A stretch of 6,158 nucleotides of DNA from the NCBI GenBank assembly GCA_030592085.1, contig JAUUZV010000154.1, positions 1 through 6,158 of the forward strand, given 5' to 3'. The notes beneath the pieces are model-generated. The model saw only the letters and a program-made list of their open reading frames with translations, searched no databases and was not told where the DNA came from. This DNA comes from Clostridia bacterium (GTDB lineage Bacteria; Bacillota; Clostridia; DUPQ01). Position 1 is the first letter of the stretch; each line of letters starts with the position of its first letter. The position numbers and the translations under genes are program-made. Of the stretch, positions 1-6,140 are shown in pieces.

Positions 1-186
1 ATAGAAAAAATGACTAGCGAACAAGAATATATTTTATGTGATGCTCAAACATCAGGGGGACTTTTAGTAATTGTAAAAAAAGAAGGGGTAGGCGAATTTT
101 TGAAAATAACAAAAGAAGAGGGTTTATCACTTGAGTCAATTGGACACACTTGTGAAAAAAGCAATAAATTAATTAAGGTAATATGA
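1..186 (+). CDS. selD: Selenophosphate synthetase, C-terminal end (partial)
   Basis: This is the last 61 codons of a gene that begins before the window. The frame is open from base 1 to a TGA at 184-186. The peptide contains DAQTSGGLL (about residues 14-22 of the visible part), matching the conserved D-P-Q-T-S-G-G-L-L motif near the C-terminus of SelD, with the usual Pro replaced by Ala. SelD makes selenophosphate from selenide and ATP in the cytoplasm. The next gene, which overlaps it by four bases (ATGA), is a tRNA 2-selenouridine synthase that consumes selenophosphate, which strongly supports the assignment. The N-terminal catalytic Cys/Sec is outside the window, so whether this is a selenocysteine form cannot be seen. 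A second in-frame TGA follows at 190-192. Confidence 0.88.
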   Translation: MEKMTSEQEYILCDAQTSGGLLVIVKKEGVGEFLKITKEEGLSLESIGHTCEKSNKLIKVI

Positions 187-1280
187 AAATGAATACAACT
201 AAAGATTATGAAAAAATAATAAATAAAAGAATACCGCTTATAGATGTTAGAGCCCCAATTGAATTTAATAAAGGTGCTTTTGAGAATGCAGTCAATTTAC
301 CTCTTATGAATGATGAAGAGCGACATTTAGTTGGGATATGTTATAAAAAAAAGGGTAGCGAAGAAGCTTTGAAATTAGGTTATAAATTAGTATCAGGTGA
401 AATAAAAGAAGAGAGGATTAATAATTGGAGAGAACAAATAAATAAACATCCAAATAGTATTCTTTATTGTTTTAGAGGAGGCAGCCGTTCTAAAATAAGC
501 CAGGAATGGATAAAAGAAAATCTAAGTAAAGATATTTTACGATTAGAAGGTGGATATAAAGCATTTAGAAATTATTTATTAGAGGAATTAGACCCTATAA
601 AACAAGTAAGTAAACCTATTATTCTAGGAGGTTTAACTGGAACGGGAAAAACTATTTTATTAAACAAACTTGAAAATAGCATAGATCTTGAAGGTATTGC
701 CAATCATAGAGGTTCATCCTTTGGTAGGCAGCTAACGACTCAACCCACACAAATAAATTTTGAAAATAATTTAGCTTATGAAATCATTAGACATAGAAAA
801 AAAGGTTATTCATATATGATACTTGAAGATGAAGGGAAAAATGTGGGTAGACGTTTTCTACCTTTATCCTTATCTTCATATTTTAGTCGAGGTGATCTAG
901 TCGTACTAGAAGAATCTTTTGAAAAAAGGATAAGTATAACTTTTAATGAATATGTGACACAATCACAAATAAGTCATATAAATTTGTATGGAGAAAATAT
1001 TGGTTTATTAAAGTGGAATGAATATATTGAAACTAGCATTGAAAAAATCAAAAGAATTCTTGGAGGAGAAGGTTATAAACGCACTATGGAGTTGTTTTTA
1101 AATTCATGTAAAAAACAACAGGAGTTAGGGCAAAACAATTCACATAAAACTTGGATAGAAGTACTTTTAAAAGAGTATTATGACCCCATGTATAATTATC
1201 AATTGAAAAATAATAATGAGAAAATTATATTTAAAGGAAATCATAAGGAAGTACTATCTTTTTTTCACGATTATAAATAA
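183..1280 (+). CDS. mnmH: tRNA 2-selenouridine synthase MnmH (SelU)
   Basis: The enzyme converts 2-thiouridine at wobble position 34 of tRNA-Lys, -Glu and -Gln to 2-selenouridine, by way of a geranylated intermediate, using selenophosphate. The 365-residue length is normal for the family. The N-terminal rhodanese domain (about 1-135) shows DVRAPIEF (21-28), NLPLMNDEER (38-47), the catalytic Cys96 in YCFRGG (95-100) and the family signature LEGGYKAFR (121-129). A P-loop domain follows with Walker A GLTGTGKT (150-157), then NHRGSSFGR (174-182) and LEDEGKNVGRRFLP (214-227), all typical of SelU. The ATG at 183 overlaps the selD stop. An in-frame ATG at 189 is equally possible, since AAGG at 175-178 lies 4 bases before the first and 10 before the second. 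Co-transcription and translational coupling with selD are likely, because no promoter is visible between them. Confidence 0.95.
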   Translation: MKMNTTKDYEKIINKRIPLIDVRAPIEFNKGAFENAVNLPLMNDEERHLVGICYKKKGSEEALKLGYKLVSGEIKEERINNWREQINKHPNSILYCFRGGSRSKISQEWIKENLSKDILRLEGGYKAFRNYLLEELDPIKQVSKPIILGGLTGTGKTILLNKLENSIDLEGIANHRGSSFGRQLTTQPTQINFENNLAYEIIRHRKKGYSYMILEDEGKNVGRRFLPLSLSSYFSRGDLVVLEESFEKRISITFNEYVTQSQISHINLYGENIGLLKWNEYIETSIEKIKRILGGEGYKRTMELFLNSCKKQQELGQNNSHKTWIEVLLKEYYDPMYNYQLKNNNEKIIFKGNHKEVLSFFHDYK

Positions 1281-1307
1281 TTATTAATAAAAACAAATAT
1301 TGAAAAC

Positions 1308-1330
1308 AACAGTGAATTTATCATTGTTTT
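1308..1330 (+). terminator. Possible weak terminator after mnmH
   Basis: An 8-bp stem, AACAGTGA (1308-1315) with TCATTGTT (1321-1328), contains one G-U pair and closes a 5-base loop. The last bases of the right arm run into TTTT (1327-1330). It sits 27 bases after the mnmH stop, where the selD-mnmH operon should end. The stem is low in GC and the T run is short, so efficiency would be modest. Confidence 0.35.
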
Positions 1331-1356
1331 GAAATCTGTGAAAATTTATAAAAATG

Positions 1357-1386
1357 TTGTCAGAAAAACACAATTATGGGTATATA
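1357..1386 (+). promoter_or_regulatory. Candidate sigma-A promoter for the DUF438 gene
   Basis: TTGTCA (1357-1362, five of six matches to the -35 consensus) is followed after 18 bases by TATATA (1381-1386, four of six). A TATAAA starting two bases later (1383) is an alternative -10 with a long 20-base spacer. The position, about 55 bases before the start codon, is sensible. The region is AT-rich enough that chance matches are likely. Confidence 0.4.
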
Positions 1387-1421
1387 AAAGAGAGCGATAT
1401 AAAAACATATAATTGTTTTTT
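1370..1421 (+). repeat. Inverted repeat around the DUF438 promoter/leader
   Basis: ACAATTAT (1370-1377) is repeated in inverted form as ATAATTGT (1409-1416), with 31 bases between. The right arm continues into a T run ending at 1421, and the left arm is preceded by a run of A. The left arm falls between the proposed -35 and -10. The pair could therefore be an operator dyad, or a hairpin stopping readthrough from mnmH. It is all A/T but for one pair, so chance is a real alternative. Confidence 0.25.
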
Positions 1422-1440
1422 AGTGATAGAGGAGAGATAA

Positions 1441-2691
1441 ATGAGCGAACTAATAATGAACAGAGATAAAAAACAACAGAAATTAAAAGAATTAATAAAG
1501 CGACTTCATGATGGAGCAAGACCTGAAGATGTACAAGAAGAATTTGATAAACTAATTGTTGGTGTAACACCAGCTGAAATAGCTGAAATGGAACAAGCTT
1601 TAGTTATGGAAGGAATGCCTATATCAGATATTCAAAAATTATGTGATGTACATGCAGCTGTATTTAAAGGCTCCATAGAAGATATTCATAAAGATGATAT
1701 TCCAAAAGGAGATGTTCCAGTTAGTAATGAAGGGCATCCAATTGATACTTTTAAAAAGGAAAACAAAGAAATCGAAACATTATTAAATAATATTATCATT
1801 AAAGAACTAAGTGATTATAGTGGTAATCAAACGTCAACTAACAAAGAAAAACTACTTGCATCAATTAATAAATTAAAAACAATAGATAGACATTACAGTA
1901 GAAAAGAAAATATAATATTCCCAATTATGGAGAAATATAATATTACAGCTCCACCACAAGTAATGTGGGGAATTCATGATGAAATAAGAGATGAAATTAA
2001 AGCTGTTATAAGATTATTAAGTGAAGAAACTATAAAATTACCAACTTTAAATGAATCTGTTAGTGCTTTAGTTAATAAAACAAATGAAATGATTTTCAAA
2101 GAAGATAGTATAATGTTTCCAATGATTGAAGATACATTTACTAAAGAGGAATGGATTGATATTGAAAAAGCAAGTGAAGAGATTGGTTTTACATTAATAA
2201 GTAATGTTGCCAGATGGATGCCTGCAATAATCGCTAATGTAATTGAGTCAAAACAAAAAGAAACTGCAACAAATTATCAAAATGATAGCGGTGATATTAA
2301 ATTTGATGCTGGAAGTTTATCTCATGATGAAATTAATTCAATATTAAATACAGTACCACTTGATATGACATTTGTAGATGCTAATGACCGTGTTAAGTAT
2401 TTCACTCAAGGAAAAGAACGTGTTTTTGATAGACCATTAACTATTATTGGAAGAGAAGTAAAACATTGCCATCCTCCAAAAAGTGTTCATATTGTAGAAA
2501 AGATTGTAGAAGAGCTTAGATCAGGTAAAAAGGATAATGAAGATTTTTGGCTAAGAATGGGTGATATGTTTGTTTATATTAGATATTTCGCTGTTAGAAA
2601 TAAAGATGGTAAATTCTTAGGAACATTAGAAGTTACTCAAAATATTAAATCAATTACTGAACTTGAAGGTGAAAAAAAGCTAATGTCATAA
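1441..2691 (+). CDS. DUF438 / hemerythrin-like / PAS domain protein
   Basis: This 416-residue protein has no signal peptide or membrane segment and is presumably cytoplasmic. Residues about 10-85 match DUF438 (LKELIKRLHDGARPEDVQEEF, then the conserved VTPAEIAEMEQALVMEGMP). Residues about 98-240 form a hemerythrin-like helical bundle with candidate metal ligands His99, His151, Glu156, His179 (in HDEIRDE) and Glu221 (KEDSIMFP). Residues about 290-400 are a PAS domain with the typical NTVPLDMTFVD, a CHPP motif (343-346) and LEVTQNI. The three-domain order is the standard one for this family. The function is not established; binding of O2 or NO at a diiron site and redox sensing are inferences from the domains. 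The start is supported by AGGAG at 1430-1434, six bases upstream. The gene appears to be transcribed alone, with a strong terminator behind it. Confidence 0.93.
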   Translation: MSELIMNRDKKQQKLKELIKRLHDGARPEDVQEEFDKLIVGVTPAEIAEMEQALVMEGMPISDIQKLCDVHAAVFKGSIEDIHKDDIPKGDVPVSNEGHPIDTFKKENKEIETLLNNIIIKELSDYSGNQTSTNKEKLLASINKLKTIDRHYSRKENIIFPIMEKYNITAPPQVMWGIHDEIRDEIKAVIRLLSEETIKLPTLNESVSALVNKTNEMIFKEDSIMFPMIEDTFTKEEWIDIEKASEEIGFTLISNVARWMPAIIANVIESKQKETATNYQNDSGDIKFDAGSLSHDEINSILNTVPLDMTFVDANDRVKYFTQGKERVFDRPLTIIGREVKHCHPPKSVHIVEKIVEELRSGKKDNEDFWLRMGDMFVYIRYFAVRNKDGKFLGTLEVTQNIKSITELEGEKKLMS

Positions 2692-2718
2692 GCTTAATAA
2701 AAAGCAAAAAAAACTACG

Positions 2719-2761
2719 ACCATAAAGGGTTTATAATATATTTTCTCTTTATGGTTTTTTT
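2719..2761 (+). terminator. Rho-independent terminator after the DUF438 gene
   Basis: A perfect 9-bp stem, ACCATAAAG (2719-2727) with CTTTATGGT (2747-2755), encloses a 19-base loop and is followed directly by an unbroken T run to 2761. It lies 27 bases after the stop codon. This is the clearest terminator in the window. It separates the DUF438 gene from the next operon. Confidence 0.85.
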
Positions 2762-2784
2762 ATGTATTTTTGTTATATATTCTA

Positions 2785-2813
2785 TTGTATGTATTATGTT
2801 TTTGAGATAGAAT
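2785..2813 (+). promoter_or_regulatory. Candidate promoter for the membrane-protein/NifX-like operon
   Basis: TTGTAT (2785-2790) and TAGAAT (2808-2813) are separated by 17 bases. The -10 matches five of six consensus bases, the -35 only three. A promoter is required here because a strong terminator ends just upstream and a new gene begins at 2839. The predicted transcript start is about 2820, giving a very short leader of about 20 bases. Confidence 0.5.
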
Positions 2814-2838
2814 AAAAGCGTGAAAAAAGGAGTTTATT

Positions 2839-3693
2839 ATGGAAAATAATATAAACGAAATTAGGGCTGAATATGAAAAATTATTATCTGAAGGAAAATC
2901 TAAGCTACTACGAATTTTCAAGTTTATTGGGTTTGTTTTATTAGTACTTCTTGTAGCATTTGGAACACTTTATAGTGGAGATAAGATTTTTTCTACTTTT
3001 TTCTTTATTGTTTCTGGATTGTTTGCATCTGTTATTTTAATGTACTTTATTATTTTTCAATTTTATTATAGTAAAAAAATATTCTACCAATTTTTTTACA
3101 AAGCAATTACTGAAGATGTTAGTAAAACATTAAATATACCATTGGGATATGAGACACCTATAAAAGGGAACGAATACTCTAGAAAAAATGGGTTATTTAC
3201 AGAAATCGCTACTTATACAACAAGGTATAGTATTTCATATAATAATAAAAATAATGGTCAAATTGTAATTTATGATTCTAATATAGTTACACATACAGGT
3301 AGAACAACAGTTGTTCATTTTGATGGAGATTACATTGTTTTAGAACATAGTACGAATAATGCTTTTCAATTACGAACAAATGGAAGCCCAAAACTAAAGG
3401 GTACAAGTTTTGAGAAAATAAAAACGAGAGAAGATATAAAAGAATTCATTGAAAAATACACATCATCAATTGAACAAAAATATTATGATGTGTTTGATTA
3501 TATTAAACAACAATATCCAAAGAAAAAAATATTCATAAGTTGTGTAACTGATGAAATCCATATTGCGATTTGGCGGAATACAGTTTTTAAAAAGTATAAT
3601 CAGATTACTGACAAGAAGTATCAAGCATTTAAAGAAAATATTATAAACAGAATTGAATTGGCAAATAACATATATGAAATTATTAATAAATAG
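2839..3693 (+). CDS. Two-helix membrane protein of unknown function, possibly DUF3137-like
   Basis: I do not recognise this 284-residue protein with certainty. A short charged N-terminal helix (1-24) is followed by two hydrophobic membrane segments (about 25-43 and 49-76). The rest is a soluble, largely polar domain of about 200 residues, probably cytoplasmic, with alternating strands around 120-185 (IVIYDSNIV, DGDYIVLEH) and helices at the end. The layout of paired N-terminal helices and a strand-rich C-terminal half containing IFISCVTDEIHIAIW resembles DUF3137 proteins. That is an impression from pattern, not a firm match. The start is well supported by AAGGAG at 2827-2832, six bases upstream. 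The gene is first in a tight cluster, and its last 20 bases overlap the next gene. Its stop is TAG, unlike the TAA of most neighbours. Confidence 0.85.
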   Translation: MENNINEIRAEYEKLLSEGKSKLLRIFKFIGFVLLVLLVAFGTLYSGDKIFSTFFFIVSGLFASVILMYFIIFQFYYSKKIFYQFFYKAITEDVSKTLNIPLGYETPIKGNEYSRKNGLFTEIATYTTRYSISYNNKNNGQIVIYDSNIVTHTGRTTVVHFDGDYIVLEHSTNNAFQLRTNGSPKLKGTSFEKIKTREDIKEFIEKYTSSIEQKYYDVFDYIKQQYPKKKIFISCVTDEIHIAIWRNTVFKKYNQITDKKYQAFKENIINRIELANNIYEIINK

Positions 3694-4231
3694 CGATAAT
3701 ATATTGTCTAAAAAAATATCATGGAAAGTAGTAATAGTTGCTACGATAATTTTCATGTTATTTATTATTGTAATTCTTCCACAAATATCTACATATTCAG
3801 AAAAAGTTATTGGAGTATCAAATTCACCTGATATGTCTTTTATATACACAGCTGATGATATTTATGATATGGCAGAAAGTTATGGAGAGACAGGAAGAAA
3901 TACATACATATTTTTAAGGTGGACATTTGATATCGCATGGCCACTTGTATATGGGTTTTTCTTAATTTCTCTTGCGGGAAAATTATCATTTGTTATTAGT
4001 GATAAAAAATGGATTAATAAGTTATATATGATTCCACTATTCGCTGTGGTATTTGATTATTTAGAAAATATTGGGACTACAATTGTAATGGCTAGATATC
4101 CCATGAAGACAAACTTTATAGCTTCTATAACACCTATCCTAAGCCTTATAAAGTGGTTACTATTAAGCGGAGGATTTTTACTAGTAATAATTTTACTAGT
4201 TATAATAATTATAAAAAGATTTGGAGAGTAA
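3674..4231 (+). CDS. Four-helix integral membrane protein, unnamed family
   Basis: This 185-residue protein has membrane segments at about 18-36, 86-104, 117-137 and 151-180. The long stretch between the first two (about 37-80) is probably outside the cell. It includes PDMSFIYTADDIYDMAESYGE (52-72), followed by the RWTFDIAWPLVYG segment and later FDYLEN (127-132). These acidic and aromatic patterns recall a widespread but uncharacterised Gram-positive membrane family, so conservation seems likely, but I cannot name a function. The ATG at 3674 lies inside the preceding gene. A TTG at 3653 in the same frame would add seven residues, but neither start has a good ribosome binding site. The 20-base overlap suggests translational coupling. 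The final codons carry the ribosome binding site for the next gene. Confidence 0.82.
   Translation: MKLLINSDNILSKKISWKVVIVATIIFMLFIIVILPQISTYSEKVIGVSNSPDMSFIYTADDIYDMAESYGETGRNTYIFLRWTFDIAWPLVYGFFLISLAGKLSFVISDKKWINKLYMIPLFAVVFDYLENIGTTIVMARYPMKTNFIASITPILSLIKWLLLSGGFLLVIILLVIIIIKRFGE
4223..4228 (+). promoter_or_regulatory. Ribosome binding site embedded in the preceding gene
   Basis: GGAGAG occupies the final Gly-Glu codons of the membrane protein gene and lies six bases before the ATG at 4235. It fixes the start of the NifX-like gene. It also means ribosomes finishing the upstream gene pass over the site, which favours coupled translation. Confidence 0.75.
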
Positions 4232-4234
4232 ATA

Positions 4235-4618
4235 ATGATTATTTCATGTGCAACAGACGATGGTATAAATTTTGTAAAAAGACATTTTGGTGATGCTAAA
4301 TATTATGAGATTTATGAATTAATTGATGGTAAGTTTCATCATATTGATAGAGTAATAAATACTACTGAAGATGAAGAAAAACATGCAGATCCTAAAAAAG
4401 CAAAAGGAATTGTTAGTTTATTAGTTGAAAAAAATGTAAATGTTGGGTTAACAAAAGTCTTTGGTCCAAATATTAAGAGAGTAAAAAAACATTTTGTTCC
4501 TGTACTTATTTCAGTAGATACAATAGAAGAAGGGCTTAAGTTGATTTTAAAAGAAAAAGAAGTTATTCAAAAAGAGATTGATAAAGGAGAGAACCGCTCA
4601 CATATTAACTTAAGATAA
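4235..4618 (+). CDS. NifX/NifB-type dinitrogenase iron-molybdenum cofactor family protein
   Basis: This 127-residue soluble protein opens with ISCATDDG (3-10), followed by HFGDAKYYEIYEL (17-29), the hallmark of the NifX/NifB C-terminal/NafY fold that carries iron-sulfur or FeMo cofactor precursors in nitrogen fixation. It continues with HADPKKAKGIVSLL (50-63) and FGPNIKRVKKHFVPVLIS (76-93), a pattern seen in the stand-alone clostridial and archaeal branch. No nitrogenase gene is visible, so a role in FeMo-cofactor assembly here is unproven; stand-alone members are widespread and mostly uncharacterised. His17 and Cys5 are possible metal ligands. The last 25 or so residues are a charged, lysine/glutamate-rich tail. 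The gene starts three bases after the stop of the membrane protein gene and is the last of that cluster. Confidence 0.88.
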   Translation: MIISCATDDGINFVKRHFGDAKYYEIYELIDGKFHHIDRVINTTEDEEKHADPKKAKGIVSLLVEKNVNVGLTKVFGPNIKRVKKHFVPVLISVDTIEEGLKLILKEKEVIQKEIDKGENRSHINLR

Positions 4619-4648
4619 TTAACATTATTTTTTAGATAGTGCTATAAT
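4619..4648 (+). promoter_or_regulatory. Extended -10 promoter for the GtrA-family gene
   Basis: TTAACA (4619-4624) and a perfect TATAAT (4643-4648) are separated by 18 bases. TG at 4640-4641, one base before the -10, adds an extended -10 element. Transcription should start near 4655, leaving a leader of about 24 bases. The -35 begins directly after the stop codon of the NifX-like gene. Confidence 0.75.
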
Positions 4649-4678
4649 TAAGAAAAATGACATCAAAGGAAATTAACA

Positions 4679-5131
4679 ATGGAGACAAAACAATCTACTC
4701 AATTAACACCGAAAGAAAATTTTATACAATTCGTTAAGTTTAGCTTATTTTCTGCATCAGCAGGAATCATTGAGATTGTAAGTTTTACCTTATTAAAGGA
4801 ATTGACTGCTCTTGAATACTGGCCTAGTTATCTAATAGCGTTAACATTATCTGTTTTATACAATTTTACAGTTAATCGTAGATTTACATTTAAGTCCGCT
4901 GCAAATATTCCAATAGCCATGTTAAAAGTGTTTGGTTTTTATTGTGTATTTACGCCATTATCTACATGGTGGGGAAACCAATTAGCATTAATGGGATGGA
5001 ATGAATACTTAATAATTGGTAGCACAATGTTAATTAATTTTGTTAGTGAATTCTTGTTTACACGATTTGTAGTGTTTAAAAATACAATTAATACTAATGA
5101 CCTAGTAAAAGAGAAAGTGCAAAAAGTCTAA
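4679..5131 (+). CDS. GtrA-family membrane protein
   Basis: This 150-residue protein has four predicted membrane helices (about 17-38, 49-67, 79-97, 109-130). The second helix runs into the family signature YNFTVNRRFTFKS (61-73), typically written N-F-x-x-N-R-x-x-T-F. The TRFVVFK segment at 128-134 ends the last helix, as in other members. GtrA proteins are thought to help move lipid-linked sugars across the membrane for polysaccharide or teichoic acid glycosylation. No glycosyltransferase partner is visible, so the substrate is unknown. The start is fixed by AAGGA at 4666-4670, eight bases before the ATG. It has its own promoter and no clear terminator behind it, but the next gene also has its own promoter, so it is probably expressed alone. 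Confidence 0.92.
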   Translation: METKQSTQLTPKENFIQFVKFSLFSASAGIIEIVSFTLLKELTALEYWPSYLIALTLSVLYNFTVNRRFTFKSAANIPIAMLKVFGFYCVFTPLSTWWGNQLALMGWNEYLIIGSTMLINFVSEFLFTRFVVFKNTINTNDLVKEKVQKV

Positions 5132-5148
5132 ATATACTAAATATAGTG

Positions 5149-5177
5149 TTTACGAGGTTAAATTCATTTGATATAAT
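5149..5177 (+). promoter_or_regulatory. Extended -10 promoter for the phnD-type gene
   Basis: TTTACG (5149-5154, four of six) and a perfect TATAAT (5172-5177) have an ideal 17-base spacer, and TG at 5169-5170 makes an extended -10. The expected start is near 5184, giving a leader of about 36 bases, too short for a riboswitch. A small dyad, ACTA at 5136-5139 and TAGT at 5144-5147, lies just upstream of the -35. Confidence 0.7.
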
Positions 5178-5207
5178 ACTAGATGTAGAAAAAATATTAA
5201 TTAATAT

Positions 5208-5215
5208 AGGGGGAG
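5208..5215 (+). promoter_or_regulatory. Strong ribosome binding site of the phnD-type gene
   Basis: AGGGGGAG ends four bases before the ATG at 5220. It is the most G-rich purine run in the window, in an otherwise A/T leader. It fixes the start and suggests high expression, as expected for an abundant binding lipoprotein. Confidence 0.75.
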
Positions 5216-5219
5216 AAAA

Positions 5220-6140
5220 ATGAAAAAAATTATCACAATCGTATTAGTACTTGCAATGATGACTGCTCTGTTCGCAGGCTGTTCAACAAGCGGAAGTATT
5301 AATCCGGAAATTCTTGAAGTACAATTAATTCCTTCAAGAGACGCATCAGTTCTAGATGCGCAGAGGAAACCTTTACAGGATTTATTAGAAGCTGAATTAG
5401 GCATGGATGTTAATGTAACAATCGCAACAGATTATAATGCATTAATTGAAGGTATGGCTTCAGAACAAATTCATGTAGGATTACTAGCCACAACTGCTTA
5501 CGTATTAGCAGCTGATGAAGGCGCAGCAGAAGCCATTTTGAAATCACTTCGTTATGATGTTGATGATGATGGAAACAGATTAAAAGACCAACCTTTAGTT
5601 AGTGGTTATAGTTCACAATTAATAGTTGCTGCTGATAGTGGAATCACATCAGTTGCTGATTTAAAAGGCAAAAAAATTGCTATTTCATCTTTCACATCTA
5701 CTTCTGGATTCGTATGGCCTGCAAACTTGTTAGCAGATAATGACATTGATCCTGAAAATGACGTTGAATGGTTAAATGCTGGCGGACATGATAATGCTGT
5801 ATTAGCTGTTTATAATGGCGAAGCAGACGCTGCATTTACTTTCAAAGATGCTCGTACATTATTTGAAGATGAAGATTACTATACTGATTTACAGTCTAAA
5901 GTTTTATTTGTTATGAATACTTCATTAATTCCTAATGATACTATTTCAGTTATTCCTAATTTAGATGAAGATTTAAAAGAAGCTGTTAAACAAGCATTCT
6001 TAAATATTGCTGCATCAGAAGCTGGATTAGAAATTATTAGAGCTATTTATTCTCATGAAGGATATGCAACTGCAATAGATTCTGACTACGATGAAGTTAG
6101 AACATATCTAGAAAGACAAAAAGAATGGACTTTCGAATAA
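5220..6140 (+). CDS. phnD: Phosphonate/phosphite-type ABC transporter substrate-binding lipoprotein
   Basis: This 306-residue protein captures phosphonate, phosphite or a related oxyanion outside the membrane and passes it to an ABC importer. The N-terminus is a lipoprotein signal: MKK, a hydrophobic stretch, then LFAGC, with lipidation expected at Cys21. The mature protein is a PhnD-family type 2 periplasmic-binding fold. It shows VSGYSSQLIVAADSGITSVADLKGKKIA (127-154), the STSG anion-binding loop (160-163), GGHDNAVLAVYNGEADAAF (188-206) with His190, and IPND (237-240). The family covers phosphonate, phosphite, hypophosphite and even phosphate binders, and the sequence alone does not decide between them; the symbol is a family label. 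Genes for the ATPase (PhnC) and permease (PhnE) would be expected after 6140. Only 18 bases remain and they contain no terminator, consistent with an operon that continues. Confidence 0.92.
   Translation: MKKIITIVLVLAMMTALFAGCSTSGSINPEILEVQLIPSRDASVLDAQRKPLQDLLEAELGMDVNVTIATDYNALIEGMASEQIHVGLLATTAYVLAADEGAAEAILKSLRYDVDDDGNRLKDQPLVSGYSSQLIVAADSGITSVADLKGKKIAISSFTSTSGFVWPANLLADNDIDPENDVEWLNAGGHDNAVLAVYNGEADAAFTFKDARTLFEDEDYYTDLQSKVLFVMNTSLIPNDTISVIPNLDEDLKEAVKQAFLNIAASEAGLEIIRAIYSHEGYATAIDSDYDEVRTYLERQKEWTFE

Noticed and set aside
1329..1352. TTGAAA followed by TATAAA as a second promoter for the DUF438 gene
   Set aside because: The spacer is only 12 bases, too short for a sigma-A promoter.
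1346..1570. Minus-strand open frame of 74 codons over the DUF438 leader and gene start
   Set aside because: It overlaps a well-supported gene, has leucine-rich low-complexity content and no recognisable domain.
2761..2800. Repeated TATGTATT-like stretches before the second operon
   Set aside because: The similarity is imperfect, short and A/T-rich; this is expected low-complexity sequence in a genome of this composition.
3466..3849. Minus-strand open frame of 127 codons
   Set aside because: It is antisense to two plus-strand genes, and its hydrophobic, isoleucine-rich translation is what AT-rich antisense sequence gives by chance.
4235..4618. Evidence for a nitrogen-fixation locus
   Set aside because: Only a stand-alone NifX-type protein is present; no nifH, nifD, nifK, nifB or nifE is visible, and such orphan proteins occur in many organisms that do not fix nitrogen.
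4612..4633. Hairpin AAGATAAT / ATTATTTT with a T run after the NifX-like gene, a possible terminator
   Set aside because: The stem contains only A-T pairs and one G-U pair, and it overlaps the stop codon and the next -35 element; too weak to call a terminator, though operon position makes one plausible.
5201..5404. Minus-strand open frame of 67 codons
   Set aside because: It is antisense to the start of the phnD-type gene, including its ribosome binding site and signal peptide, with no domain and no independent support.
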